A DNA stretch of 64,000 nt from Paguma larvata (GCA_030068075.1 CM057832.1:78028502-78092501); one strand, 5' to 3'. Numbered from the stretch's first letter, positions 1 through 11,500 are shown. Made by a program: numbers and translations. The notes: a model not told the origin generated them from the sequence alone.

Positions 1-196
1 TAGCTTTATGGAGTTTGTTTTGTAGAAATCTTCTCTTGCTGCTTCTAATTCTCTGTATCCTTTATCTTCGTCATCTTAGTTATAACGTGCTTTGGTGTGC
101 ATCTCTTGCCCCATCTCATTTGGGATTCTGTGTTTCCTTGACCTGGATGCCTGTTTCCTTCCCCAGATTAAGAAATTTGCAGTCACTATCTCTTTA

Positions 197-388
197 TTTT
201 TTTAAATATTTTTAATGTTTATTTATTTTTGAGAAATAGAGAAGCAGAGAGAGACACAGAATCCAAAGCAGGCTTCAGGCTTTGAGCTGTCAGCACAGAA
301 CCCGATGCGGGGCTCAAACTCATGAACCGTGAGTTCATGACATAAGCCTAAGTCAGTTGTTTAACCGACTGAGCCACCCAGGAGCCCC
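197..388 (-). mobile_element. Felid tRNA-Lys SINE (SINEC_Fc-like), antisense
   Basis: Full-length copy in reverse orientation: T-rich tail first, then the CT-rich segment as GAGAGAGACACAGAATC, ending at the reversed head GAGCCACCCAGGAGCCCC. The 14-bp direct repeat TCACTATCTCTTTA flanks it at 183-196 and 389-402, a perfect target-site duplication showing L1-type retrotransposition. It sits inside the older L1. Confidence 0.95.
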
Positions 389-416
389 TCACTATCTCTT
401 TAAAAAAGTTTTCTGG

Positions 417-628
417 GGGCACCTGAGTGGCTTAGTCAGTTAAGCACCCAACTTCAGCTTGGGTCATGATCTTGCAGCCTATGAGTTCGGGCCCCACATG
501 GGGCTCTGATGGCTCAGAGCCTGGAGTCAGCTTCGGATTCTGTGTCTTCCTCTTTCTCTGCCCATCCCCGGCTCATGCTCCATCTCTCTCTCAAAAACAA
601 ATAAAACATTAAAAAAAAATTTTTTTTT
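417..628 (+). mobile_element. Felid SINE (SINEC_Fc-like), sense
   Basis: Sense copy from GGGCACCTGAGTGGCTTAG to an A-rich tail followed by a T run (612-628). It is flanked by a perfect 12-bp repeat AAAGTTTTCTGG (405-416 and 629-640). It lies only 28 bp from the antisense SINE ending at 388, so the two form an inverted pair. Confidence 0.95.
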
Positions 629-940
629 AAAGTTTTCTGGCTCTGTCTTCTCTTTCTGGGACTGTGATAATGTGCGTGTTAGTCTGGTTGGTGTTTTAGA
701 AGCCCCTTATGTCACCTAAATTGAAAAAAAATGTGTTGCTTTGGGTGCGTTCAATTGCTTTGTCTTTCACCTGTTGATCAGATCTTCTGCTTCATCTAGA
801 GTTGAACCCTCTAGTGTATCTCTGAGTTCAGTTATTCAGCTTTAAGTTCTGTTAGGAACGTATATGTTTTTTTAAATCTCTGTAAGGATCTGTGCTCATC
901 TTTTCTGAGTTCGAGGGTCTTTATGACCATTACTTTGGTT

Positions 941-971
941 TTATGTGTGTGTGTGCGTGTGTGTGTGTGTT
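941..971. repeat. (TG)n tract at an L1 3' tail
   Basis: Mostly TG dinucleotides with a CG interruption, lying exactly where the poly(A) (here poly-T) tail of the minus-strand L1 is expected. The A-tail has apparently been replaced by or mutated into a CA/TG microsatellite. Confidence 0.8.
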
Positions 972-3346
972 GAGTATAGTTGAAACAGTGTTATATTAAT
1001 TTCAGGTATACAACTTTGTGATTTGACAGGTTTATATGTTATGCAGTGTTCACAAGTGTAGCTACTATCTGCCATATTACATCACTATACTACAATATCA
1101 TTGACTGTATTCCTTATGATCTCTTGTTTATTCTTGTAAATTACGCATTCCAAAACTAGAGGCCTGTATCTACCTCTCACTTTCACCCATTTTGCCCAAC
1201 CACATTCCTCCTTCCCCTCTGGCAACCATCAGTTCTCTGTATTTATACTTCAAATTCTGCCGTTTGTTTCATCTTTTTTTTTAATCGCATTGGAGTAGAG
1301 TCACATGGTGTCTGTCTTTCTCAGTCTGCCCTATTTCCTTTAGCATAATACTCTCTAGGTCCATCCGTGTTGTCACAAATGGCACGATGTCCTCCTTTTT
1401 TATGGCTGTACAATATACCATTTTGTATACAGTTTTCTCTATCCATTTCTCTGTTGATGGATGCTTAGGTTTCTTCCATAGCTCGGGTATTGTAAATAAT
1501 GCTGCAATAAACATAGGGATGCATATATTGTTTCTAGTTAGCGTTTGCATTTTACCTGGGTAAATACTCAGTAGTGGAGTTATTGGTTCATATGGTAATT
1601 GTTTTTAATTTTTTGAGGAAACTTCATACCATTTTCCACAGTGGCTGTACCAATTTACATTCCCATAAATGGTGCATGATGGTTCCTTTTTCCACACATC
1701 GTCACCAACACTTGGGTCTCTCTCGATTTTAGCTATTCTACCCATTGTGAGGTGGTAGCTCATTGTGGTTCTGATTTGCATTTCCCTGATGATGAATAAT
1801 GTTGAGCATCATTTTATGTGCCTATTGGGAAATTTTCTTGGGAAAAATGTCTTTTCACATCCTCTGCCTATTTTTAATAAGATCGTGGATTTTGGGGGGA
1901 GTTTTATATAAATTAGTTATGTATTTTGGCTACTAACCCTCTACTGGATGGATCATTTGCAAATATCTTCTCCTATTCAGTAGGTTGTCTTTTTGTTTTG
2001 TTGATGGTTTCCTTTACTATGCTGCAACTTTATTTTGATGTAGTCACATAGTTTATTTTTGCGTTTGTTTCCCTTGTCTTAGGAGACGTATCTAGAAAAA
2101 TGGTGCTATGGTCAATGTCAAAAAAATTACTGACTGTCCTCTCATTCAGGACTGTTATGATTTCATGTCTCTCATTTATATCTGGAATTCATTTTGAGGT
2201 TTTTTTTTTTTTTTTGTGGTGTTAGAAAGTAGTCTTGTTTGACTTTACATGTAGCTTTCCAGTTTTCCCAGTACCATTTTTTGAAGAGATCATCTTTTTC
2301 CTGTTGCATATTCTTGGCTCCTTTGTTGTAGGTTAATTGGCCATATAAATGTGAGTTTATTTCTGGGCTCTATATTCCGTTCCTTTGATCTATGTGTATT
2401 TGTTTTGATTACTACACCTTTGAGTGTATCTTGAAATGTGGAATTTGGATACTTCCAGCTTTATTTATGTTTCTCAGGATTACTTTGGCTATCCAGCATC
2501 ATCTGTGGTTCCATATAAATGTTAGTACTTGTTCTAGTCTTGTGAAAAATGCTGTTGGTTGTTTTGATAGGGATTGCACTGAATCTATAAGTGACTTGAC
2601 GTAATATGGACATTTGAAGACAATTCTCCGAATCCATGAGTGCCGATTGTTTGCATTAGTGTCATCTTTTTTTTTTCATCAGCATTTTATAGTCTTCATA
2701 GTTCAGGTATTTCATCTCCGTGCTCAAATTTATTTCTAAGTATTTTCTCTTTGACACAATTGTAAATGCTATTACCTAAACTTTCTCTTTTAAATTTGGT
2801 TAATATGTAGCAATGCTGCTGATTTCTGGGTATTTTCTCTCTTGCCACTTAAATTCATTTATTCTAGTTTTTTGGTGGAGTCTTTAGGGTTTTCTATATA
2901 TAGTATTAGGTCATCTGCAAATAGTGACAGTTTTAACTTCTTTACCAATATGGTTGCTTCTTGTTTCTTTTTCTTGTCTGATGCTGTGGCTATACTTCCA
3001 GTACTATGTTGAATAAAGGTGGCAAGAATATACATCCTTGTCTTTTTCGTGGTCTTAGAGGGAAAGCTCTGTTTTTCATCGAGGGTGATGTTAGCTGTGG
3101 AATTTTCATATATGGACTTTATTGTGCTGAGGTAAGTTTCTTTCATCCCCATTTTGCTGAGTTTTTTTTTTTTATCCTGTATTGATGTTGAGTCTTGTCA
3201 AATGCTTTTTCTGCATATATTGAGATGGCCATATGATTTTTAGCCTTTTTTGTTGACGTGGTGTAGGACATTAATGTGCCAATATTGAACCACTCTTGTA
3301 TCCTAGGAATAAATACAACCCGATGATGGTGAATGACTCATTTAAT

Positions 3347-3785
3347 ATTTTAAAAAAGTTTATGTATTTATTTTTTTTTATTTTTTTTTATTTAAATTTT
3401 TTTTTTAACGTTTATTTATTTTTGAGACATAGAGACAGAGCATGAGCAGGAGAAGGGCAGAGAGAGAGGGAGACACAGAATCCGAAGCAGGCTCCAGGCT
3501 CTGAGCTGTCAGCACAGAGCCCGACGCGAGGCTCAAACTCACAGACCATGAGATCACGACCTGAGCCGAAGTCGGCCGCTTAACCAACTGAGCCACCCAG
3601 GTGCCCCTATGTATTTATTTTTGAGAGAGAATGAGTAGGGGAGGGTCAGAGAGAGAGGAGAGAATCTCAAGCAGGTTCAAACAGTGCAAGGCCCGATTCC
3701 AGGCTCAAACTCACAAACTGTGAGGTCATGACCTGAGCGGAAACACTGAGTTGGACACGTAACCTACTGAGCCATCTAGGCACCT
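3347..3785 (-). mobile_element. Older felid SINE, antisense, split by a younger SINE
   Basis: The older copy consists of 3347-3375 (tail side) and 3608-3785 (body and head, ending GAGCCATCTAGGCACC). It is diverged from the felid consensus. An imperfect repeat of about 20 bp starting TGGTGAATGA flanks it at 3327-3346 and 3786-3805, matching continuous L1 ORF2 sequence. A younger SINE occupies 3376-3607. Confidence 0.85.
3376..3607 (-). mobile_element. Young felid SINE, antisense, inside another SINE
   Basis: Near-consensus antisense copy: T-rich tail, TTTAACGTTTATTTATTTTTG, then a body ending GAGCCACCCAGGTGCCCC. It is flanked by the perfect 15-bp repeat TATGTATTTATTTTT (3361-3375 and 3608-3622), which is itself the A-tail side of the older SINE. 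Confidence 0.95.
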
Positions 3786-5189
3786 TGGTGAATGATCTTT
3801 TTAATGTATTGCTGGATATGGTTTGCTAATATTTTGAGGATTTTTGCATCTATATACAATAGGTATATTGGTCTATAGTTTTCTTTATTTATAGTGCCTG
3901 TTTTGGTTTTGATATCAGGATATGCTGACCTCATAGAGTGTGTTGGGAAGCTTTGCTTCCTTATATTTTGGAATAGTTTGAGGAGAATAGATATTAAGTC
4001 TTCTTTAAATGTCAGATAGAATTCATTTGTGATTTCATCTGGTCCTGAACTTTTATTTTGGGGGAGGCTTTTGATTACCAGTGAAATTGTGTTACTTATA
4101 ACTAGTCCGTTGAGACTTTTTATTTCTTCCTGGGTCAGTTTTTGAAGAAGATAGTAGGTTTCCAGGAATGTATTCATTTCTTCTAAGTTGTCCAGTTTGT
4201 TTGCATATAAGTTTTTATAGCATTTGCTTACAATTCTTTGTATTTCTGTCGTGTCAGTTGTCACTTGCCCTCTCTTATTTCTCATGTTATTTGGATGCTT
4301 TGAAAGAATCAGTTCCTGGTTTTGTTGTTTGTTTGTTTTCTCTCCCCATCATTTCTGCTCGAAGCTTGATTTCCTTTCTTCAAGTCACCTTAGGTTTTGT
4401 TTGTTCTTTTTTTCCTACTTTCTTTAGGTGTAAAGTTTGAGTTTTTTGTTAAGGTAGGCCTGTATTGCTATATATTTCCCTCTTAGAACTGCTTTCTTTG
4501 TATCCCAGAGATTTTGGAGTGTTATTTTCATTTTCATTTCTCTCCATGTAGTTTTTGATTGCTTTGGTTTCATTGAGCCATGTTTAGTCTCTAGATGTTG
4601 GTGTTTTTCCCAGGTTTTTTCTTGTGATTTCTAGGTTTTTTAGTGTTGTGGTCAGAAAAGATACATGGTATGATTTCAGTCTTCAATTTATTGAGACTTG
4701 CATTATGGCCTAATAGGTGATCTCTTCTAAAAAAAATGTTCCATGTGCACTTAAAGAATGTGTATTCTCTTTTGGGATGGAATGTTTTCAATATATGTTA
4801 TGTCCATCTGGCCTATTGTGTCCTTCAAAGATGGTTTCCAGTAAGTGGAATCTTAAAGTTCCCTATTGTATTACTATCAATTTCTCTTTGTGTCTGTTAA
4901 TATTTGCCTTATGTATTTGGGTGCTCCAATGTTGGGTATGTAGATATTTACAATTGTGAGATCCTTCTGTTGAGCTCATCCTTTTATCATTATGTAATGT
5001 CCTTTTTTGTCTCTTATTGTAGTCTGTTTTAAAATCTATTTTGTCTGATAGTCTTGCTACTCTGGCTTTTTTTCTCACCACTTGGGTTTGAATGATGAAT
5101 GCTTTTCTATCCCTTCACTTTCAGTTTGTATGCATCTTTAGGTCTGAGGTGAGTCTCTTGTAGGCAGCATATAGATGCGGTCTTTTTCT

Positions 5190-5285
5190 TTTCTTTTTTT
5201 TTTTTTAAAGTTTATGTATTTATTTTGAGCAAGAAACAGCCCAAGTTTGAGAGTGGGGAATGGAGAGAGATGGAGAGAGATAAAT
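5190..5285 (-). mobile_element. Probable 5'-truncated SINE fragment, antisense
   Basis: T-rich tract followed by TTTATGTATTTATTTTGAG and a GA-rich stretch resembles only the 3' third of the felid SINE in reverse. The SINE body and head are missing and I could not define a target-site duplication. It interrupts the L1 near the start of ORF2. It could instead be a low-complexity expansion. Confidence 0.4.
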
Positions 5286-5640
5286 ATGTATATGTTGTCA
5301 TTTTACATCTTTTTTATTCATAAAGTCCCTTTAACATTTTTATTTCTGTAAGGCTGGTTTACTACTGATAAACTCCTTTTGTTAGTTTAGAAAACTCTTT
5401 ATCATCGAGATTTGAAGAAGAGATAATCTTACTGGGTAGAGTATTCTTGCTTGTGCGTTTTTCATACTGTGGGAGAGAGCATTCTCACAGCTTCAAGGCT
5501 GTTTTAAACTCTGGCTGCTTTTTCTGTGCCCCATCATGACTAGGGATGGTGTGGGCTTGGGGACTTTGAGCTTGCTGAAGGTAACAAGCTCTCCAGGTTG
5601 ACCCGACTCACCTGTTAGGGTGTCTGGACCCTGCTCCAGA

Positions 5641-5719
5641 TTACGTTTTTAAGACGGGTTGTAATGTAACTGTACAGACTACGTTTTTAAGATGGGTTTT
5701 AGTGTAAACTGTAGTGTTG
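5641..5719. repeat. Tandem duplication, ~39-bp period, in L1 5' region
   Basis: ACGTTTTTAAGACGGGTT near 5643 recurs as ACGTTTTTAAGATGGGTT near 5681. Both are followed by similar T(A/T)GTGTAA-CTGTA text. Two units are visible, with a few mismatches between them. Confidence 0.75.
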
Positions 5720-6075
5720 ACAGTCCCTCTGACCTGGAGGGCTTCCCTGTATCACTTGGCAGAGTTCTAGTATTGACTTTTTTTATATGCTAGTTGCTCT
5801 CTTAAACTGTGGCTTTTTTTTTCCTCCTGTGCTCAAGGACAGAGGAATCTGTTTTCAGTCCCTTAGGACTACCCCCCCCCCCCCGACTACCATTTGCAGT
5901 GTTGGGAGTGGGGTTTCCTGTCTTACTATGTTTCCATGTCTTTAGTTCTCTCTTTGGTTTAGTGATCTCTCAGTTCTTCAGGAGGAACTGTTGTCTTAAT
6001 AGATACAATTTGGTGTGCTCCATGGAGGAGGGGAGCTGAGAGTCTTTTAAGACCCTACCTTGAACTAGAACCACC

Positions 6076-6840
6076 TGACCATTACTCCGAACTCTTTATC
6101 AAGCAGATGACTTAACTTCATTTCATTAATGTTTTCTTCTGATGTCTTGTTCCTTAATTTGGAATTTATTCTGCTATCTCTTCCTTTTGCCTCTTTTAAT
6201 TCTATGTGTTAGGCAAATCAGCTACCACTCTCAATCATGAAGGAGTGGCCTTGTGTACAAAATGTTATGTAAAGACCAGAAGCATAGTACCCTCTGACCA
6301 CCAGATCTAGGTCCTCAAGGGGCGTCCATTGTGTGCCCTTCTGCAATATGGTCCAGACCCTTCTCAACTTGGCATTTTCTTGCCGAGTCCTGTGGTGGGG
6401 GGGTGGGGACACGAGTCTGTGCATAAGTCCTTTGAGAACGTGTTTTCCTTTTCCTACTGATCTATGGTTTTCAGGACATAATCTCCATTGGTTTTCAAAG
6501 TCCAGCATTTATAGGGTTTGTTTCTCTCCTGCAGGATCTGAGGGTTGGGGTCCCTTATGCAGAATACAAATACTCACACCTGAGGGAAAAATTGAGTATT
6601 TGGGGGGAGCAATTACTCTCAATTGTGAATCATTGGATCTGGGGGGTTTTGGGTGACCTGCCTCTGTTAGAATGTTGTCCTTCTTGTTCTCTGTTGTGGA
6701 GGCTCTGTTCATCCAGTTTTCTGGTCTTTTCCAGGGGAAACTATTCTATCTGTAATTGCATATTCTATCTATGGGAGATAGATTCTTTCTTCCATGTGAA
6801 TGTCCTAGCTCCCAATAATACCTACCCATTTATTTATTAA
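6076..6840 (-). mobile_element. Old L1 5' UTR-like region, right half
   Basis: Continues the L1 broken at 934: CCATTACTCCGAACTCTTTATC at 6079-6100 is the expected continuation in mammalian L1 5' regions, followed by recognisable text around AAGGAGTGGCCTTGTGTA (6239-6256). It extends to about 6840 where the match fades. The open frames here (for example 6333-6656 on the plus strand) are not real genes. Confidence 0.65.
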
Positions 6841-7284
6841 ATATAATACACATAAAATCCAGAATTGCTGTCCCATGCCCTTGCAAAAAGAGAAAAATAC
6901 ACACACACACACATACACACACACACACACACACAAAAGTTCACAATTTGTTCAAATCCTCTCCCACACCTATTTTGAAAGTATATAGTAAAAACACTGT
7001 GATGAAACTATTTTGTTTTCCTCTTCTGTGGTACTGTTTTGAAATAAAATTTTGTACATTTCTTTGCACTCAGTTCTAGGTTTTTCCTTATCTTTGATTT
7101 AATTTTATATTCTACATTTATAGAACATTAATAATGCTTCTAGAAGTCAAAATAATAAAATACTTTTTATCGCACTATCACCCTAAGCCTCTATAGGAAA
7201 TAAATTTATTCTTTATGCAAAAATACATACATCTTTCCATTTTTCTTACACAAAAAGTGTAGAACACCTTAGATAGTGCTTTAA
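6841..7284. other. AT-rich stretch with CA microsatellite; possible old L1
   Basis: Holds a (CA)n tract at about 6900-6936 with one T interruption. From about 6990 the text (for example TACATCTTTCCATTTTTCTTACAC) loosely resembles antisense L1M sequence, but it is too diverged for a firm call. No gene seen. Confidence 0.5.
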
Positions 7285-7870
7285 AAAATTGTTATAGACT
7301 TAGGAATATGCATTTAGGACTTAATGTTTTTTCATAGCTTGATAGCCCAATTATCACTGAATATTCTATTGCATGCATTTTAATGTTTATTCATTTTTGA
7401 AACAGAGAGAGACAGAGCATGAGTGGGAAAGGGGCAGAGAGAGAGGGAGACACAGAATCTGAAGGAGGCTCCAGGCTCTGAGCTGTCAGCACAGAGCCCG
7501 AAGCGGGCTCTCATGAGCTGTGAGATCATGACCTGAGCCGAAGTCGGACGCCCAACCGACTGAGCCACCCAGGTGCCCCTATTGCATGCATATTAAAAAA
7601 TCTATTTACCTATTAAGACATGTTCGTTATTTCCAATTTGTAGTAACTAAAGTTGCTGTGAATATTGTATAGGTTTTTATATGGATATAGTTTTCAACTC
7701 CTTCAGTTAAAAATACCTAGGATTGAAATGGCTGGTTTGTATGGTAAATCTGTCTCTAGCTTTGCCAGAAATACTGTAAAAACTGTTTTTGCATTTCTAT
7801 CAGTAATGTACGACATAGTTCTAAATACTTATCAACAATGGACAAGTTACTACTTTTCACTTTTTTTCCA
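7285..7870 (-). mobile_element. Old L1M fragment (ORF2 3' part), antisense
   Basis: Antisense ORF2-end text: AATATGCATTTAGGACTTAA, CATAGCTTGATAGCCCA and, after an inserted SINE, the GTTGCTGTGAATATTG and GGTTTTTATATGGATATAG themes that occur in order in old mammalian L1s. The SINE at 7379-7579 splits it. Confidence 0.7.
7379..7579 (-). mobile_element. Felid SINE, antisense
   Basis: Full-length antisense copy from TTTAATGTTTATTCATTTTTG to GAGCCACCCAGGTGCCCC. It is flanked by the perfect 12-bp repeat TATTGCATGCAT (7367-7378 and 7580-7591). It has a deletion in the head region relative to other copies here (GCGGGCTCTCATGAGC). Confidence 0.95.
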
Positions 7871-7881
7871 CTAAACAACAT

Positions 7882-8510
7882 GGCTTGGAAACCACTTCCT
7901 ATCAATTCATGAAGCATATTTTTATAGCTACATAGCATTTCATTGTGTGGATGTATCATAATTTATTCAACTGGTCTTCCATATTTGGTCCTTTTAGTAG
8001 TTTGCAATGCTCCTACAGAGATAAATGCTTCAGTGAATAACCATGTGCACTGGGTTTTTATCTTTTTGGAGATGTATCATCAGGATAAATTTTTGGAAGT
8101 GAGATTGTTGAAGGGAAGAGTAAAAAGTACATGTAATTTTTTTTTGATATCACCAAAATTTCCTCCATAAATTTTGGCCCATTTATCATTATGCTTAGCG
8201 GTATTTGAGAGGGACTATTTCCTCACAGTCTTGCCAACATTGCTTTTGCCTATCTGATGGAAGAGAAATAATATTTGAGCATAGTGCTAAGTTGCATTTT
8301 TCTTGTGACTAAAATTCATCTTTTCCTATATTATGGTCTATTTTAAACTCACTTTTAACAAATTGTTTCTGCCTTTGCTCATTTACTCACCCCTGTTTTT
8401 AGAAGTTCTTTACTCTCTGGAAGAGAGTACTCCTGTATCTGTGATTCCTGTTGGAAATATTTTCTCCACTTTGTCATTTATCTTTTGCTCATGGTATTTA
8501 TTTTAACAAA
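7882..8510 (-). mobile_element. Old L1 (L1ME/L1M4-like) ORF2 fragment, antisense
   Basis: Matches antisense ORF2 C-terminal themes in order: GTGGATGTATCATAATTTATT, AATGCTTCAGTGAATAACC, GAGATGTATCATCAGGATAAA, CTTGCCAACATTG and TCTCCACTTTGTCATTTATC. It overlaps in consensus with the preceding fragment, so it is a separate copy. Confidence 0.75.
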
Positions 8511-8514
8511 GGAG

Positions 8515-11500
8515 AGCTAGAAAATCAGTAGAACACTTTCACATACACTTCTCTTAACTTCTCTTTAAGTTAACCTCTACATAGCATCAGAAAATTCTGC
8601 AGCACTAAGAAATCAACATTGGTATGTACTGTGAATTACAATACAGGTTTTATTTAAATTTTATCAATTTTTTTGCTCATGTCATTTTTCTCTTCTGGGA
8701 TCCAATCTAGAACCCCACATTGGCATTGAGTTGTCCTGACTCCTTAGAGTTCTCCAGTCTTTGACGATTCTTCAGTCTTCCCTTGTCTTTGACAACACTG
8801 GAAGTTTTGAAAGGTACTGGCTCCTGATTTGTGTGGCATGTTTTTCAATTGGGGCTTATGTCAGGTTTTTAAGTGAAGAGTTCGAGGTTGTACATTATTG
8901 GAAAAGAACACAGAGGTGATGTGCCTTCTGTGTGTCCTATAAAGGGGTACCTGAGGGCAATAAGTCATGTTTCCAGTGATGTTAACTTTGATCATTTGGT
9001 TGAACTGAGAGTCAGTCAGGTTTCTCTGCTGTACAGTCACTACTTTCCTGTTGTAATTAATATTTGGAGATGATACTTTGAGACTATATGAACATCCTGT
9101 TTCTGCTTAAAATTTGGTCCACTAATTTCGGTGTCCATCAGTGTGGATTTATTGTTGTGTTCCAATGGTCCTTTTTTACCCCTATCCCTTCTCTGTATCT
9201 TGGAAATCTATAAGAAAGAGTTGTCCCCTTCCCCCGAATTTATTATTTATATAAGCAATGTGGATTTATGATATTTAATTCTGCAAATATTTATTTTAAT
9301 CCCTTTAAATGTTCATTATTTAATGGCGATGTTATCTTAATGTTTCTTTTATATTATTGTGACATTTAATTCCAACTTTGTACTTTGAGAGCTCTTTCTC
9401 ATTGGCTTCTGTGCCTTTTGATGTAAACCCATTACATGGTTTGCATTTTAGCACTTTGTCACCAAGATGCTTCAGGCTGCTCTTCGGATTTTTTTCCCCT
9501 GCTTCCTTTTTGGAATCTTCACTTGTACAAGAAGACTTACTTCCTTTCATTGGAACATGTAGTTAAACCCAAAATTTGGTTGCTAGGTATGCTTCTTGCT
9601 ATGGAAATGTAACTGCTTTAAGTCCTTTGTCATGGATAAAGCTAAGAGATATATGTATGTATACTGACCCATGAATTCATACACACATTTAGATCACAAA
9701 ACACAAGTCTCTGTTGAAACTGATACCTCTGACTACTGTCCTGTATCTGGGATTTACTTTAGCTTTTGGCCTTTTCATCTTTGTCATTTCTTCTTCTGAC
9801 AATGATAAACGTGGTTCTCATTATGATGTATTTACATACTCTTTTTAGCCTTACCATACGTACAGCTTTAGAAATGCTAAAACATACTCCTAAGGGAAAC
9901 ACATTTATCGACTTTGGTACAGACTTGTTTTTGTCTTTAATGTAACAGTTTTATTTCCCAACTTCTTCAATGTGATTCTGTGATTTTATTTGTATACACT
10001 TACCATCTTTCCCTACAAACTGGTTTAATCTACATACATACAGAAAAAATTTCTCTGTGGTGCATAGTTTTTGGACTTTTGTCAAGTGCATAGGGCCGTG
10101 TATTCATGTCGCCATTTTATTAAGAAGAGTTCCGTTACTCCCCACTCCTCACTTCCTCTTGCTGCCCCTTTCTAGTCAACGTCTCTGGCCAGCAGTCAAC
10201 CTCTGACAACCACTGATGTGTTGTCTAACCTCGTGAGCTTTTGCTTTTTCCCAAGGATCCTATAAATGGAATCCTACAATAAATATTTTGGATCTAGCTT
10301 CTTTCATGTAAAAAACTTGAGGATTCATCTGTTGGTATGTGAAACAATAATTGATTACTTTATGTTGGTGAGTAGTGTACCATTATGTGGATGTGCCATG
10401 AGGTATCTGTGTACTGGCGAAAGGACACCTGCATTGTTCCTAGGTTTTACTGATTTTGAATACAGCTATAAATTGCATGTACAGATTTTTGTGTGATTAC
10501 AAACTTGTATTTTCTTGTGTGAAACCTAGGGGTGATATTGCTGCAACACAAGGTAGGTGTCTACTTTCATAAGAAACAAAATGTTGTCCAAAGTGGCTGT
10601 ACCGTTTTGTGTTGCCACATCAGAATTCTAATTGTTACACATCTTTGCCTGCACTTTGATTGATACACTTTTTTTTTTTTTGCCACTGTAATGGAGGTAT
10701 GGTATCTACTCTGAATCCAGTCTCAAAAATTACCTTGTTTGCTTTGTTAAAATTGGAGACCTCTTTTGTGTATTCTGGATATATGATTTGTTAAGCATTT
10801 TCTTCTAGTCTTGGGTAGTCTTTTTGTTGTCATAATGTGGTGTTTTTGTTTTTGTTTTTTGCCATGTAATTATTGGTATATCGTCAAGCTTTAAAATCTA
10901 CAATTTTATTGAACATGGATTTTTAAGTCTTGTTGGAGACCCTTTTCCTACCCTCAGGTTACAGAAGAACTCCTTATTTTTCTTGAAATATTTACAGTCA
11001 CATTAAAAAAATACAGATCTCCCCTGCATTTGGAAATTTAGTTTGTGGTATGAGGAATAGACCCAATGGATCGCACGTGTTACCTTTTTTCTGAATGGCT
11101 GTACCATTTTCCAGCATTCCTTAAGAGTGTGTGTTGCCTCAGTGATACGAGATATCAGTTTTATAATATGCTAAATTTCTGTAAGTTGTTGGGTCTATTT
11201 CGGGACTTTCTATTCGATTGATTTATTGGTCTATTCATGCACCAGTAGCGACACAGCTTTAATTTTGGGAGCTTAGTAGTATGTTTAAAAGTCAGGCAGA
11301 GCTAGATTCTCACTTTTTTTCTGAGCTCTTGGTCACGGTTTCCGGAGTTATCCATGTATATTTTTCCATTAGGATTGTATCAATCTGTCTAGCACCAAGA
11401 AAAGATTCTTACTGTGATCACATTAAATTTATAAATATGAGAGACCATACATCTTGAAGATACTAAAACTTTAAAAGCAGTAAAAAGGAATGTCCATTTA

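Larger units (their letters stand above)
1..934 (-). mobile_element. Old L1 5' portion with ORF1 remnant, left half
   Basis: Reads as antisense L1 ORF1 and upstream sequence. On the minus strand the stretch near 120-182 decodes to the RNA-binding part of ORF1 (a FP-L-GKE type segment), and 640-934 matches the typical antisense text upstream of it, including a stretch on the CTTTATGACCATTACTTTG theme at 920-937. Two SINEs (197-388 and 417-628) interrupt it. The element is cut at 934 by a later L1 and resumes at 6076. There is no intact frame, so it is an inert fossil. L1 identity is fairly secure; the subfamily (an L1M type) is not. Confidence 0.7.
1290..5189 (-). pseudogene. L1 ORF2 remnant (endonuclease / reverse transcriptase)
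   Basis: ORF2 of L1 encodes an endonuclease, a reverse transcriptase and a C-terminal Cys-rich domain needed for target-primed reverse transcription. Recognisable pieces, all minus strand: endonuclease C-terminal part in the frame at 4591-4791; RT fingers/palm at 3776-4285 (KSSGPDEITNEFY theme); the catalytic FADD motif at 2910-2921 followed by LILYIENP (frame 2859-3152); and the C-terminal domain at 1281-1550 (MFIAALFTI theme). They lie in separate frames broken by stops, indels and two SINEs, and the extreme N-terminus is absent at the 5190 junction. L1 identity is certain; function is lost. Confidence 0.9.
935..6075 (-). mobile_element. L1 LINE, long decayed copy, minus strand, inserted in an older L1
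   Basis: The left end is the 3' end: a TG-rich tail (941-971), then antisense 3' UTR (about 972-1290), then ORF2 read backwards (about 1290-5189), inter-ORF sequence (about 5286-5520) and a 5' region to about 6075. TGACCATTACT occurs at 924-934 and 6076-6086 and joins the two halves of the older L1 cleanly, so it is the target-site duplication. The ORF1 region is largely missing. Two nested SINEs (3347-3785) and a probable SINE fragment (5190-5285) interrupt it. Many stops and frameshifts mean it cannot be mobile. Confidence 0.85.

Noticed and set aside
3405..3596. Similar 60-65 codon frames starting MAQLVKRPTSAQV (also 7380, 34586, 41967, 53306)
   Set aside because: These recur because the felid SINE head translates the same way in each copy; they are not a protein family.
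6333..6656. 107-codon open frame, plus strand, and its minus-strand partner 6218-6508
   Set aside because: Both fall within antisense L1 5' UTR-like sequence; no coding signature.
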